Part shown: positions 45,373 to 54,226 of the stretch, one piece after another
Position numbering within the stretch: position 1 is the stretch's first letter
Layout: each line of letters opens with the position of its first letter
Assembly: GCF_013267835.1 (NCBI RefSeq)
Contig: NZ_CP053939.1
Span: forward strand, 1,922,001 to 1,986,000
Length of the DNA stretch: 64,000 nt
Origin: Neisseria mucosa
Lineage (GTDB): Bacteria; Pseudomonadota; Gammaproteobacteria; Burkholderiales; Neisseriaceae
Reading direction: 5' to 3'
Translations under genes and position numbers: made by a program
The notes under the pieces: model-generated
What the model was told of the DNA's origin: nothing
What the model saw: the letters and a program-made list of their open reading frames with translations, nothing else
Database searches by the model: none

Positions 45373-45404
45373 AAAGGCCGTCTGAAAAGTTTCAGACGGC
45401 CTTT
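45373..45404 (-). terminator. DUS hairpin after the L,D-transpeptidase-like gene
   Basis: AAAGGCCGTCTGAAA (45373-45387) and TTTCAGACGGCCTTT (45390-45404), 15-bp stem with a 2-nt loop. Confidence 0.75.
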
Positions 45405-45420
45405 GTTTGACTGACTTACA

Positions 45421-45849
45421 TCAGATGATTTCCAAAATGAAATACTGACGCAGTTTTTCGTACACATTATTTTGTACGTTGATACAACCATTGGTTATGA
45501 TGCGGTCGGCCACATTGGGAGAAGCGATGCGTTCCATGCGCCTTTCCTGCGGCTTGAGCGTCCATACCCGGTGTAACGCAAACAGAAAGTCATTTTCTTC
45601 TTTGAAGCCGATAACCTCGCCACCGTAACCCGGTTTGCTGGTCATCATCGGCGTCATATTGAATTTGCCTTTCGGCGTGGTCTTACCGATCAATACCGGA
45701 TGGCACTGACCGTCATCGGCAAAGCAAAGCTCCGCCTTGGCTGTATTGACCACAACTTTTTTGCGTTGGATATAGTCGCTGACAGCATCGGCAGCGGCCA
45801 AAGAGTTCAGGCCTACTGCCAAGGCTATACCCAATAGGATCCGTTTCAA
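45421..45849 (-). CDS. Periplasmic L,D-transpeptidase-like (YkuD-fold) protein
   Basis: The 142-aa protein has a signal peptide (MKRILLGIALAVGLNSLAAA). It shows the catalytic pattern of YkuD enzymes in compact form: GKTTPKGKFNMTPMM, FALHRVW with the His, and ITNGCINVQNNVYEKL with the Cys in NGCINV. Such enzymes cross-link or attach proteins to peptidoglycan. Its short length, with no LysM domain, and Asn before Gly-Cys are somewhat unusual. It is 9 bp downstream of the SmpA-like lipoprotein gene, probably co-transcribed. Confidence 0.8.
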   Translation of the reverse strand: MKRILLGIALAVGLNSLAAADAVSDYIQRKKVVVNTAKAELCFADDGQCHPVLIGKTTPKGKFNMTPMMTSKPGYGGEVIGFKEENDFLFALHRVWTLKPQERRMERIASPNVADRIITNGCINVQNNVYEKLRQYFILEII

Positions 45850-45857
45850 ATTTGTCC

Positions 45858-46367
45858 TTATTGACGGATGCGTTTAGGAGCTTCTTTAACGATCTCGCGG
45901 ATGATCACTTGAGGCTCTTGTTTAGGTGCTGGAGGAGGACATACGGCATCTTTAGGGAATACTGGATTCCAGAAGAAGCTGCGTGCAAATTTGTCTTTAT
46001 CGAAGATCACTTTGTATTGGCAAGTAGTGATGCCTTCAACGCCGGAAGTGTTTTCAGGGTCAACGCCTACGCCCGGGGTGTAGAAGTGGAACAGGTAGTC
46101 CCATTCACGCACGCCAACCATGCCTTCGTCGTAGTGAGGACGGCCGAGGATTTTGTAGATGTCGTCTTTGGTCAGGCCAGGACGCATTTGATCCAACTCG
46201 TCAAAAGTCGGGAATGTACCGCGATCATTGTTGAAGGTCAGGGAGTAAGGTTTAGGGAAGCGAGGCTCGTCGGTAGTGCCTTCAGGAGTGATTTTGCTCT
46301 TAGTAGCACAGGCGGCCAGCAGGCCGGTAGCCAGCAGGGCAAAGCCCACTTTTGCGATTTTTTTCAT
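45858..46367 (-). CDS. SmpA/OmlA (BamE-like) lipoprotein
   Basis: The 169-aa lipoprotein has the signal FALLATGLLAACATK and the SmpA/OmlA core MRPGLTKDDIYKILGRPHYDEGMVGVREWDYLFHF. It is longer than BamE itself and has a Pro-rich C-terminal tail (CPPPAPKQEPQV). This suggests an outer-membrane-anchored protein that scaffolds other factors. AAGGATTATC before the ATG is a good ribosome-binding site. It precedes the L,D-transpeptidase-like gene. It is not certain that it acts in the Bam complex. Confidence 0.87.
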   Translation of the reverse strand: MKKIAKVGFALLATGLLAACATKSKITPEGTTDEPRFPKPYSLTFNNDRGTFPTFDELDQMRPGLTKDDIYKILGRPHYDEGMVGVREWDYLFHFYTPGVGVDPENTSGVEGITTCQYKVIFDKDKFARSFFWNPVFPKDAVCPPPAPKQEPQVIIREIVKEAPKRIRQ

Positions 46368-46826
46368 TTGATAATCCTTTTATTGATTTTACCAGCCGAA
46401 CTTTTCAGACGGCCTGTTAGTGCCGGCAGCGAGTTTGCCGGTTTACCCAAATAATGTTGTGCTTCTTAAAGATGTACCCGACGGTTTGACAAACAGAACA
46501 TCGGCACATTCCGGCAGGGCATTGCGCCTTATCTCCGTTGTATCCGCCTGAATCGGCAGAACCGTTCAGACGGCCCGACTGACATTTATTGTCACTTTGT
46601 AACAATTTCACTGCGAGTCAGGCTTGGGGTTTGGAGATGTCCGGTTTTCGATAAATCAGGTTGTATTGCGTAATACCTTGTTATCTTTGTGCTTTAGTTC
46701 ATTTTGGCATTTGCCGGAGATTAGGTACTTAATCTTTCGGGTGTTATCCCTGCAAATTGTATGCCAGTTTTCCTTTATACGCATAATCTGTGTATGCCAG
46801 AATGTTGGCTTTATACAACATTCATA
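46368..46826. other. Gene-free stretch between the SmpA-like and metallo-hydrolase genes
   Basis: About 460 bp with two single DUS copies (near 46402 and 46565) and AT-rich sequence at 46620-46820. No supported gene, tRNA or repeat. It presumably carries the promoter of the SmpA-like gene. Confidence 0.5.
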
Positions 46827-47465
46827 TTAACGAACCAGAAACGGATTGTACCTTTTCTCATGCCCGATGCTGGTCATGCGGCCGTGTCCGGCGATAACTT
46901 GCGTGTTTTCGGGCAGGGTTAATAGTTTAGCGCAGATATTGTTTATGAGGTCATCATGATTGCCGCGCGGAAAATCTGTGCGACCAACGGTCTCATAAAA
47001 TAAGACATCGCCTGCGACTAAAAGTCCGTTTTCGGCGTTGTAAAAAACGACTTGGCCGGGGGTGTGGCCGGGAATGTGGAGGACTTGGAAACTGTGGTTG
47101 CCGACCTTGAGCGTTTCCCCTTCTTCCAGCCAGCGTGTCGGCGTGAATGACGGAGAAACGGGGAAACCGTATTGCGCCGTCGTTTGCGGAAGGGCTTGGA
47201 GCAGGAATTCGTCGTCTTTGTGCGGGCCGAGAACGGGTACGTCGCAGGTTTTCAAAAGTTCAACCACGCCGCCTGCATGGTCAAGATGGCCGTGGGTCAG
47301 CCAAATGGCGGTCAGCCTGAGGCCTTTGTTTTGGACTTGTTGCAATAAATAGGGTACGTCGCCGCCGACATCGGTCAAAACGGCTTCTTTGGTTTCATCA
47401 TCCCAAATCAGCGTGCAGTTTTGACGGAAGGGGGTAACGGCGTTGATTTCAAATTGGAGTGCCAT
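46827..47465 (-). CDS. Metallo-beta-lactamase-fold hydrolase (YcbL/glyoxalase II-like)
   Basis: The 212-aa protein has the zinc-binding motif LTHGHLDHAGGVVELL (HxHxDH), then HIPGHTPGQVVFY, LVAGDVLFYETVGRTDFPRG and VIAGHGRMTSIGHEK. This is the single-domain group of glyoxalase II-like thioester hydrolases. Substrate unknown, plausibly a glutathione thioester. It is single. Confidence 0.93.
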   Translation of the reverse strand: MALQFEINAVTPFRQNCTLIWDDETKEAVLTDVGGDVPYLLQQVQNKGLRLTAIWLTHGHLDHAGGVVELLKTCDVPVLGPHKDDEFLLQALPQTTAQYGFPVSPSFTPTRWLEEGETLKVGNHSFQVLHIPGHTPGQVVFYNAENGLLVAGDVLFYETVGRTDFPRGNHDDLINNICAKLLTLPENTQVIAGHGRMTSIGHEKRYNPFLVR

Positions 47466-47525
47466 GGGTGTTCCTAGGAAAGGCTTATTTAATGTTGTTT
47501 ACGTTTCAGACGGCCTTGGATCTAT

Positions 47526-48044
47526 TTAGAATTTAGGTAGTGAACAACCTTCGTTAGCAACGATTTTGCATTCAGGAAGTCCTGATGCTCGACATTTTTG
47601 TAGCGCTTTAGCTTCAGCTTTACCTAATTCTGTTACTACTGAGAAAAGCTTCCATTTCTTGCCTAATTTACCTTGTGCAACGGCAATGCAGCCATTTTGT
47701 CCCCAAACTTCTATTTTACATGGCGCATTACTTCCTCCTCGTTCACAGGTTTTAATGGCTTCTCTTTCTGCTTCCTCACGAGAATTCATATCAAGTGCAC
47801 CACCTGCAATGCCAGTTTTAGGATTAAATGCCCAAGCCCCGTGTTTTGAAGGAACATTGATGTTGATAATTTTCGTAGGTTGTCTTTGTTGACGTTGGCC
47901 AGATGAGCCACAATTGGAGTTGTAGCCGTATTGGCATAAGCCAGGGTCATTTTGCAACGCGCCTCTGGTTGCATCATAAGTAGGATTAGCAACGCAGACA
48001 TTAAGGCTTGCCAGCCCCAATAACACAAAAAACAATTTTTTCAT
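47526..48044 (-). CDS. Secreted DUF4189-type protein
   Basis: The 172-aa protein has a signal peptide (MKKLFFVLLGLASLNVCVA), a Gln/Arg linker and a DUF4189-like domain: HGAWAFNPKTGIAGGALDMNSREEAEREAIKTCE, then CKIEVWGQNGCIAVAQGKLGKKW and ALQKCRASGLPECKIV, with conserved cysteines. Function unknown; the family is secreted and disulfide-bonded. It is co-directional with the gph-like gene, 55 bp apart. Confidence 0.85.
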   Translation of the reverse strand: MKKLFFVLLGLASLNVCVANPTYDATRGALQNDPGLCQYGYNSNCGSSGQRQQRQPTKIININVPSKHGAWAFNPKTGIAGGALDMNSREEAEREAIKTCERGGSNAPCKIEVWGQNGCIAVAQGKLGKKWKLFSVVTELGKAEAKALQKCRASGLPECKIVANEGCSLPKF

Positions 48045-48099
48045 TTCAAATCCAATCTATTAGTTATCTAAATCTGTGTCAGTTGACGCACACCGTCAT

Positions 48100-48750
48100 T
48101 CATAAGGTTTCCAATACATCGGGCAATTCGGCCAAGCTGTTGAGCATGGCGACATGGGGCAGGGCGGAAAGTTGTTGGGCGGTGTGCGCGCCGGTGGTAA
48201 CGGCGATGGCGCGGATTTTGGCATTGGCGGCCATTTCTAGGTCGTGGGTGGTGTCGCCGACGACGACGGCCTCTTCCGGTTTAACACCCAGTCGGTCGCA
48301 GAGGGCGAGTACCATATCGGGCGCGGGTTTGGACGGATATTCGCTAGCGCAGGCGGTTTCCAGCCAGAAGGCTTGGGTGCCGGTTTGCTCGATGGACCTA
48401 TCCAGTCCGCTGCGGCCTTTGCCGGTCGCTACGGCAAGCCAATAGCCTTGTTGCTTCAAGCGTTGTAGGCAGGGCAGGGTTTCGGGGAACAGGGTCATGT
48501 TGCGGTTGTTGGGATTGAGGTAGTGCGCGGCATAGATCTCAATCAGGGTTTCCTGAACGTGTTCGCTGACGTTGTGGGCAAGGCGGTGGATGATGCCGGA
48601 GAGGCTGTATCCGATGAGCGGGCGGATTTGGTCGGCTTCGGGAACGGGCAGGCCGCAATCGGCAAAGCTTTGTTGGAAGGTGTGGATGATGGGGTTGGTG
48701 GTGTCGGCAAGCGTGCCGTCCCAGTCGAAAATGATGAGTTTGGGTTTCAT
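48100..48750 (-). CDS. gph: HAD-family phosphatase (phosphoglycolate phosphatase-like)
   Basis: The 216-aa HAD hydrolase has motif I FDWDGTLADT with both catalytic Asp, motif II VATGKGRSGLD, and motif III/IV KPAPDMVLALCDRLG followed by VVVGDTTHDLEMAANA. It resembles Gph. It is 10 bp downstream of rluC on the same strand, so the two form an operon, as is common for rluC in Neisseria. Exact substrate uncertain. Confidence 0.88.
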   Translation of the reverse strand: MKPKLIIFDWDGTLADTTNPIIHTFQQSFADCGLPVPEADQIRPLIGYSLSGIIHRLAHNVSEHVQETLIEIYAAHYLNPNNRNMTLFPETLPCLQRLKQQGYWLAVATGKGRSGLDRSIEQTGTQAFWLETACASEYPSKPAPDMVLALCDRLGVKPEEAVVVGDTTHDLEMAANAKIRAIAVTTGAHTAQQLSALPHVAMLNSLAELPDVLETL

Positions 48751-48760
48751 GGGTTTCCTT

Positions 48761-49747
48761 TCAGACGGCCTTTTCCTGATTTTCCAACATTAAAACGAAT
48801 TGCGCCAATTCTTGCGGCAGGGGCGCTTTCAGAATCAGTTTTTCGCCGGTCAGCGGATGGGCGAGGTGCAGCTCGGAGGCGTGCAGGAACATTCTTTTCA
48901 AACCGAGTTTCTGCAGGCGTTTGTTGGCTTGATAGTCGCCGTAGCGTTCGTCGCCGGCAATGGGGCAGTCTTGCGATTGCAGGTGGACGCGGATTTGGTG
49001 GGTGCGGCCGGTTTTCAGGGTGGCTTCGACAAGGGTCAGGTCGGATAGGCCGACTTGGTGCAAAAGGCCGTCTGAAAAACGGTTTAACACGCGGAAGATG
49101 GTGTGGGCGGATTGGCCGTCTTCGCTGACGCGCACCATTTTTTCGTCTTGTGCGCCGGTGTATTTGAACAGGGGGAGCTTGACGTGGAAGCGGTCGTTCG
49201 GCAGCCTGCCGACACCCAGCGCAAGATAGATTTTTTTCGGATGGTCGTTGCGGATGGCTTCGTGCAGTTTCACCAAGGCGCTGCGTTTTTTGGCGATCAT
49301 TAAAAGGCCGCTGGTGTCTTTGTCGAGGCGGTGGACGAGTTCGAGATAACGCGCTTCGGGACGGGCGCGGCGGATTTGTTCGATGACGCCGAAGCTCACG
49401 CCGCTGCCGCCGTGGACGGCAACGCCGGACGGTTTGTTGATGACCAAAAGCGCATCGTCTTCGTAAACGATGTCAAATTCGCGCGCGGGCGCGGCCTGGC
49501 TTTCAGACGGCCTTTGTTTTTCGGCGGTGCGTATCGGCGGAATGCGGACGGTATCGCCTGCCTGAATGCGGTTGTCGGGTTTGCAGCGTTTTTTGTTCAG
49601 CCGCACTTCGCCGGCGCGGATGATGCGGTGGATATGGCTTTTCGGTACGCCTTTGAGGATTTTTATCAGATAGTTATCAAGGCGTTGGCCTTCCTCGTGT
49701 TCGGCAACGGCAATCAGGCTGACTGAATCTTTGCGTATTGCGTGCAT
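48761..49747 (-). CDS. rluC: Ribosomal large-subunit pseudouridine synthase C
   Basis: RluC modifies uridines of 23S rRNA. The 328-aa protein has an N-terminal S4 domain (GQRLDNYLIKILKGVPKSHIHRIIRAGEVRLNKKR). The catalytic motif is LVHRLDKDTSGLLM with its Asp, followed by EATLKTGRTHQIRVHLQ. It diverges from rne, as in many proteobacteria. The rne promoter elements overlap its start codon. Confidence 0.95.
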   Translation of the reverse strand: MHAIRKDSVSLIAVAEHEEGQRLDNYLIKILKGVPKSHIHRIIRAGEVRLNKKRCKPDNRIQAGDTVRIPPIRTAEKQRPSESQAAPAREFDIVYEDDALLVINKPSGVAVHGGSGVSFGVIEQIRRARPEARYLELVHRLDKDTSGLLMIAKKRSALVKLHEAIRNDHPKKIYLALGVGRLPNDRFHVKLPLFKYTGAQDEKMVRVSEDGQSAHTIFRVLNRFSDGLLHQVGLSDLTLVEATLKTGRTHQIRVHLQSQDCPIAGDERYGDYQANKRLQKLGLKRMFLHASELHLAHPLTGEKLILKAPLPQELAQFVLMLENQEKAV

Positions 49748-49759
49748 TTTCTCTATAAT
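49731..49759 (+). promoter_or_regulatory. Sigma-70 promoter candidate for rne
   Basis: TTGCGT (49731-49736), a 17-bp spacer and a perfect TATAAT (49754-49759). The -35 lies inside the first codons of the divergent rluC. A start near 49766 would give a leader of about 500 nt. Confidence 0.6.
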
Positions 49760-50262
49760 CCCAAACGTCCGTTTCGGGACCCGAACCTGCCGTCGCAGGC
49801 CGTCTGAAACGGATTTATTGTTAAAACGAGATTTTATATTAAAAACGCACTCCGCAAAGCATTTCCTTGTGTTTGTTCAAAGCCGGCAAACGCAATCCCG
49901 TAATTAAGTTTGAATTGAACCTGCCGTCCGGCCGGGCGTAAGACGCAGTCCGCGCAGTACCGTCCGAAATTACCGGCGCTACGATAATAAGAAGATGTAG
50001 GCTGCCTTCATTTTGTCCGAAACATCAGCATTCGGACGGCAGCGGAACCATCAACCTTTCCGCCGCATTGTTCTTTATTTCCTTCTTTATCCGAATCCGT
50101 CCGCACATGGCTTGAGTTCAAGCATGCAACCTTGCGGATTTCAAATCAAAAACTGGTTACACAGGGGTTCCCCCATCTTGCCTTTGCAGAGTGCCAACCG
50201 GACAGACAGGCCGTCTGAAAAAGATATTCACAAATCAAACGGCCGCTGTTCACGAGGTGACT
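49760..50262 (+). promoter_or_regulatory. Long 5' leader of rne
   Basis: About 500 nt with no open frame I can support lie between the candidate promoter and the rne ATG. The stretch contains GC-rich complementary segments (for example CCGTCCGGCCGGGCG near 49924 and CATTCGGACGGC near 50030) and two DUS copies. In E. coli the 361-nt rne leader mediates autoregulation by RNase E; a similar role here is inferred from length and position only. Confidence 0.5.
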
Positions 50263-53154
50263 ATGAAAAGAATGTTATTCAACGCAACGCAGGCCGAAGA
50301 GCTGCGCGTTGCCATTGTCGATGGCCAAAACCTTTTGGACTTGGACATCGAAACGCTGGGCAAAGAACAGCGTAAAGGCAATATCTACAAAGGTATCATT
50401 ACCCGCATCGAGCCGTCGCTGGAAGCGTGTTTCGTCGATTACGGAACCGACCGCCACGGCTTTTTGCCGTTTAAGGAAGTGTCGCGTTCGTATTTCCGCG
50501 ACTACGAAGGCGGCAGGGCGCGTATTCAGGACGTGCTCAAAGAGGGCATGGAAGTTATCGTCCAAGTCGAAAAAGACGAGCGCGGCAACAAAGGCGCGGC
50601 GCTGACCACCTTCATCAGTCTGGCCGGCCGCTATCTGGTATTGATGCCGAACAATCCGCGCGGCGGCGGCGTATCCCGCCGTATCGAAGGCGAAGAGCGC
50701 CAAGAGTTGAAAGCCGCCATGGCAGAACTCGACATTCCGAACGGCATGAGTATCATTGCCCGCACCGCCGGCATCGGCCGCAGCGCGGAAGAGTTGGAAT
50801 GGGACTTGAACTACCTCAAACAGCTCTGGCAAGCCATTGAAGAAGCAGGCAAAGCACACCATGACCCTTACCTGCTCTTTATGGAAAGCTCGCTGCTGAT
50901 TCGTGCGATTCGCGACTATTTCCGTCCCGACATCGGCGAGATTTTGGTGGACAATCAAGAAGTTTACGACCAAGTTGCCGAGTTCATGAGCTACGTCATG
51001 CCGAGCAATGTAGGCCGTCTGAAACTCTATCAAGACCACACGCCGTTGTTCTCCCGCTTCCAAATCGAACACCAAATCGAAAGCGCATTCTCACGCAGCG
51101 TCAGCCTGCCGTCAGGCGGCGCGATTGTGATCGATCACACCGAAGCCCTGGTTTCCATCGACGTCAACTCCGCGCGCGCCACACGCGGCTCGGACATCGA
51201 AGACACCGCGTTCAAAACCAATATGGAAGCCGCCGAAGAGGTCGCCCGTCAAATGCGCCTGCGCGACTTGGGCGGTTTGGTCGTCATCGACTTCATCGAC
51301 ATGGAAAACCCCAAGCACCAGCGCGATGTTGAAAACGTCCTGCGCGACGCGCTCAAAAAAGACCGTGCCCGCGTGCAAATGGGCAAACTTTCGCGTTTCG
51401 GCCTTTTGGAATTGAGCCGCCAACGTTTGAAACCGGCTTTGGGCGAAAGCAGCCATGTTGCGTGTCCGCGCTGCGCCGGTACCGGCGTCATCCGCGGCAT
51501 CGAATCCACCGCCCTGCACGTTTTGCGCATCATTCAAGAAGAAGCAATGAAAGACAACACCGGCGAAGTACGCGCACAGGTGCCTGTCGATGTTGCCACC
51601 TTCCTGTTGAACGAAAAACGCGCCGAGCTGTTTGCGATGGAAGAGCGTTTGGATGTGAACGTCGTCCTGATTCCAAATATCCACTTGGAAAACCCGCACT
51701 ACGAAATCAACCGCATCCGCATCGATGACGTAGAAGAAGACGGCGAACCGAGCTACAAACGCGTTGCCGAGCCGGAAGAAGACGAATCCGCCAAACCTTT
51801 CGGCAGCGAAAAAGCCAAAGCGGCCCGTCCTGAGCCTGCCGTCAAAGGCGTGCGCCATACCCAGCCTGCGCCGACTGTCGCCCCTGAGAAAAAAGCCTCT
51901 TGGTGGGACAGCTTCAAAGCCTGGTTGAAACGTATTTTCGGCGGCGAGCCTGCGCCTGCCGCAGTCGCTCAAGAGCCTGCCGAAAAACGCACGGCAAACA
52001 ACCGCGGCCAAAACGGCGACCGCCGTTCGAGCAGCCGCCGTCAAAATCCGCGCCGCAACAACAAACACGACGGCAGCAAAGTTGAAGTGCGCGAAGTGAA
52101 TGCCGAAGCCGCCGACAGTAAGTTTGAAGAAAGCAAATCAAACGAAAGCCGCAACGACGAGCGTAAAGAAAGCCGCCGCAGCCGCAACCGCAACAACCGC
52201 CGCGATGAGCGCAACAACGATCGCAACCGTGTCGAGGAAGCGGTTGAAGACGTAAACGTTCAAGAAGTGGCCGCACTGGCTGAGATGCCGTCTGAAAACC
52301 AAGCGGAACAAAACGGCAATAAACGCCGCCGCAACAACGGCCGTAACGAGCGCAACCGTAACCAATATGCGGAAAGCCATGTTGAAGACGCAAACGTTCA
52401 AGCCGATAGCGAACAGGCGCAAGCGGAAGCGGACGACAATGCCCGCAGCGAAGAGGGTGTGAAAAACAACGGCCGTCAAGGACGCGAACGCAACAACCGT
52501 CAGCGCAACAACCGCAACGACCGCCGTTCAAACAGCAAAAAACGCAATATTCCGTCTTCGGCAAAAATCGAGCAATACCTGAACATTACCGACACCGCCG
52601 ACAAAGTCCTCTTTGCCGTGGCGCATGTTTTGGGTTTGAACGAAACGGTTGAAGCTGAAAATGTACCTTTGCCGCAGGAAGATGATCATGCCGAGCCGCT
52701 GGTGATTGTGGTATCCGAGCCTGAAGTTACCAGCGCAGAGCCATTCGTATTTGCCATTGAAAGCGAAGACGAGCCTGCCGTCGCGCAAACTGAAAGCGCC
52801 GATGCCGAACAAGCCCTGCTTGCATCTGCCGTCAGCAACGTCAAAGAAGCTATTTCCGCGGTATTGTCTCCGAATGAAACTGCCGTTGCAGAAGTCGCAG
52901 AACCGGTTGAAACAGCAACTGAAACTGTGGCGACGCAAACTGAGGCCGTAGCTGAAGCAGCGCCTGTTGCCGCTGTTTTGCCGGAAGGTTTGGGCGATTT
53001 GATTTTCGTTGAAACCGATCCGCAAGCCGTTGCCGCTTTTGCCGCGCAGCCGCAACCCGAATCGGTTGCCAAAACACGCCGTTCGGATGTGCCTAAAGTA
53101 GAAGTGGAAGACGTAGCAGTCGAAATGATTTTGGTGGAAACACGCAAAGACTAA
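50263..53154 (+). CDS. rne: Ribonuclease E
   Basis: RNase E is the main mRNA-decay and rRNA/tRNA-processing endonuclease. The ATG at 50263 has GAGGTGA before it; the frame is open further upstream but without homology. The 963-aa protein has the N-terminal MKRMLFNATQAEELRVAIVDG and the S1 domain (GNIYKGIITRIEPSLEACFVDYG). The catalytic DNase-I-like part has SIDVNSARATRG and VVIDFIDMEN, and the zinc-link motif CPRCAGTG is present. From about residue 520 the C-terminal half is disordered, Arg/Asn-rich (RRNNRR-type runs) then acidic, and serves RNA binding and degradosome assembly. Confidence 0.97.
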   Translation: MKRMLFNATQAEELRVAIVDGQNLLDLDIETLGKEQRKGNIYKGIITRIEPSLEACFVDYGTDRHGFLPFKEVSRSYFRDYEGGRARIQDVLKEGMEVIVQVEKDERGNKGAALTTFISLAGRYLVLMPNNPRGGGVSRRIEGEERQELKAAMAELDIPNGMSIIARTAGIGRSAEELEWDLNYLKQLWQAIEEAGKAHHDPYLLFMESSLLIRAIRDYFRPDIGEILVDNQEVYDQVAEFMSYVMPSNVGRLKLYQDHTPLFSRFQIEHQIESAFSRSVSLPSGGAIVIDHTEALVSIDVNSARATRGSDIEDTAFKTNMEAAEEVARQMRLRDLGGLVVIDFIDMENPKHQRDVENVLRDALKKDRARVQMGKLSRFGLLELSRQRLKPALGESSHVACPRCAGTGVIRGIESTALHVLRIIQEEAMKDNTGEVRAQVPVDVATFLLNEKRAELFAMEERLDVNVVLIPNIHLENPHYEINRIRIDDVEEDGEPSYKRVAEPEEDESAKPFGSEKAKAARPEPAVKGVRHTQPAPTVAPEKKASWWDSFKAWLKRIFGGEPAPAAVAQEPAEKRTANNRGQNGDRRSSSRRQNPRRNNKHDGSKVEVREVNAEAADSKFEESKSNESRNDERKESRRSRNRNNRRDERNNDRNRVEEAVEDVNVQEVAALAEMPSENQAEQNGNKRRRNNGRNERNRNQYAESHVEDANVQADSEQAQAEADDNARSEEGVKNNGRQGRERNNRQRNNRNDRRSNSKKRNIPSSAKIEQYLNITDTADKVLFAVAHVLGLNETVEAENVPLPQEDDHAEPLVIVVSEPEVTSAEPFVFAIESEDEPAVAQTESADAEQALLASAVSNVKEAISAVLSPNETAVAEVAEPVETATETVATQTEAVAEAAPVAAVLPEGLGDLIFVETDPQAVAAFAAQPQPESVAKTRRSDVPKVEVEDVAVEMILVETRKD

Positions 53155-53170
53155 GATTGGTTTTCCAGTT

Positions 53171-53203
53171 AAAAGCCCGATGTTGAACGCATCGGGCTTT
53201 TTT
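53171..53203 (+). terminator. rne terminator
   Basis: AAAAGCCCGATG (53171-53182) and CATCGGGCTTTT (53190-53201) form a 12-bp GC-rich stem with a 7-nt loop and a T-run. Unlike most terminators here it has no DUS. Confidence 0.9.
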
Positions 53204-53387
53204 ACAGGAGAAGTGCTACGACTATAGGGAATAGTTAAGAAAAGGAAATTTCTTTTGAGGAGGGTGAGAAGTATGAAGCATCAAGAAGTTGGAGTTCTCG
53301 ATATTTAGAGCTCAGAATCATTGCTACCTTGAAAGACTTAGCCTTTACATAGGGTTGGTCCTGTATAAAAAATAAGATCATGGAAGT

Positions 53388-54107
53388 ATGAATATGAAAT
53401 TAAGATATTTTGAATTAGATAGACCTTATGTGGAAAATCGCCAAAGGATCGAGGAGTTGATGGACTCAGCTTCATTAAGATACGAGGAGGCCAGGATAGA
53501 GGACTACAATCAAAATTGGAAATGCCATAGAAAAGCGTTTGTATATGAATCGAAGTGTATGACATCTATGTTGGAGCGACTCTTCAAGCCTGTTCCAACT
53601 AAGGATTGTTGGAAAATCATCATAGAATGCATGGATAAGGTCTGCAATCCTTGTATCATAAACTTACTTGGTGTCTATACTGTTCAGGTTCCATTTGATT
53701 TTTGTACCTATGAAGCTTTAGATCCTGTTGATAAGAAAAAGATGCTCTTGGCTGCTTTAGTTGAAGGGGCAAACCGTGTGTTTCATAAGCTTTCTATTCC
53801 ATTCTGCTTACTTGGGGATGTAGTGAATGAAATAGAAAGAAACCATTATGAAAATAGTTGGGTATGGAAAAAGAAAAAGATTCAATCCACCACTTTTTCC
53901 ATTCAAGTGGAACATCAGATCGATAAAGTTGACTTGTTTTTGAATATTGAAAATAAAGACAAGAGTATTCGTCATTTGATTAAAACCTGTCCTGCTCATG
54001 AAATGGATTATGGCGTTTATCTTGGTAAATTAGAGGTAAATGATAATTTCCTTTATCTATTGGGTAAAAATAATGAGGTCGTAAGCAAGGTTTCTATAAA
54101 TAAATGA
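53388..54107 (+). CDS. AT-rich orphan protein of unknown function
   Basis: The 239-aa protein has no signal peptide or membrane span and no motif I can name. It is Lys/Glu/Asn-rich, with short segments such as RYFELDRPYVENRQRIEELM, CMDKVCNPCIINLLGVYTVQ and SIRHLIKTCPAHEMDYGVYLG, and nine cysteines. Base composition is far more AT-rich than rne and mscL on either side, and it lacks DUS, suggesting recent acquisition. The size and isolation would fit an immunity or effector-associated protein, but that is a guess. Confidence 0.7.
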   Translation: MNMKLRYFELDRPYVENRQRIEELMDSASLRYEEARIEDYNQNWKCHRKAFVYESKCMTSMLERLFKPVPTKDCWKIIIECMDKVCNPCIINLLGVYTVQVPFDFCTYEALDPVDKKKMLLAALVEGANRVFHKLSIPFCLLGDVVNEIERNHYENSWVWKKKKIQSTTFSIQVEHQIDKVDLFLNIENKDKSIRHLIKTCPAHEMDYGVYLGKLEVNDNFLYLLGKNNEVVSKVSINK

Positions 54108-54167
54108 AGGATAGCTGCTTGTAGTTTTTCTTAAACAGCCAACTATGTCAGAGCGATGGAGTTAGAA

Positions 54168-54198
54168 AAGGCCGTCTGAAATGGTTTCAGACGGCCTT
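54168..54198. terminator. DUS hairpin between the orphan gene and mscL
   Basis: AAGGCCGTCTGAAA (54168-54181) and TTTCAGACGGCCTT (54185-54198), 14-bp stem with a 3-nt loop, between converging genes. Confidence 0.8.
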
Positions 54199-54226
54199 AG
54201 TTTGTGTGTATGTTTGGGTATTGTGA

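Noticed and set aside
46417..46611. 64-codon frame with several cysteines upstream of the SmpA-like gene
   Set aside because: A DUS lies within it, there is no good ribosome-binding site, and the residue pattern does not look coding.
51112..52068. Antisense frame of 318 codons within rne
   Set aside because: Composition (Phe/Val/Ala/Arg-rich without motifs) is that of a shadow frame; rne is well conserved here.
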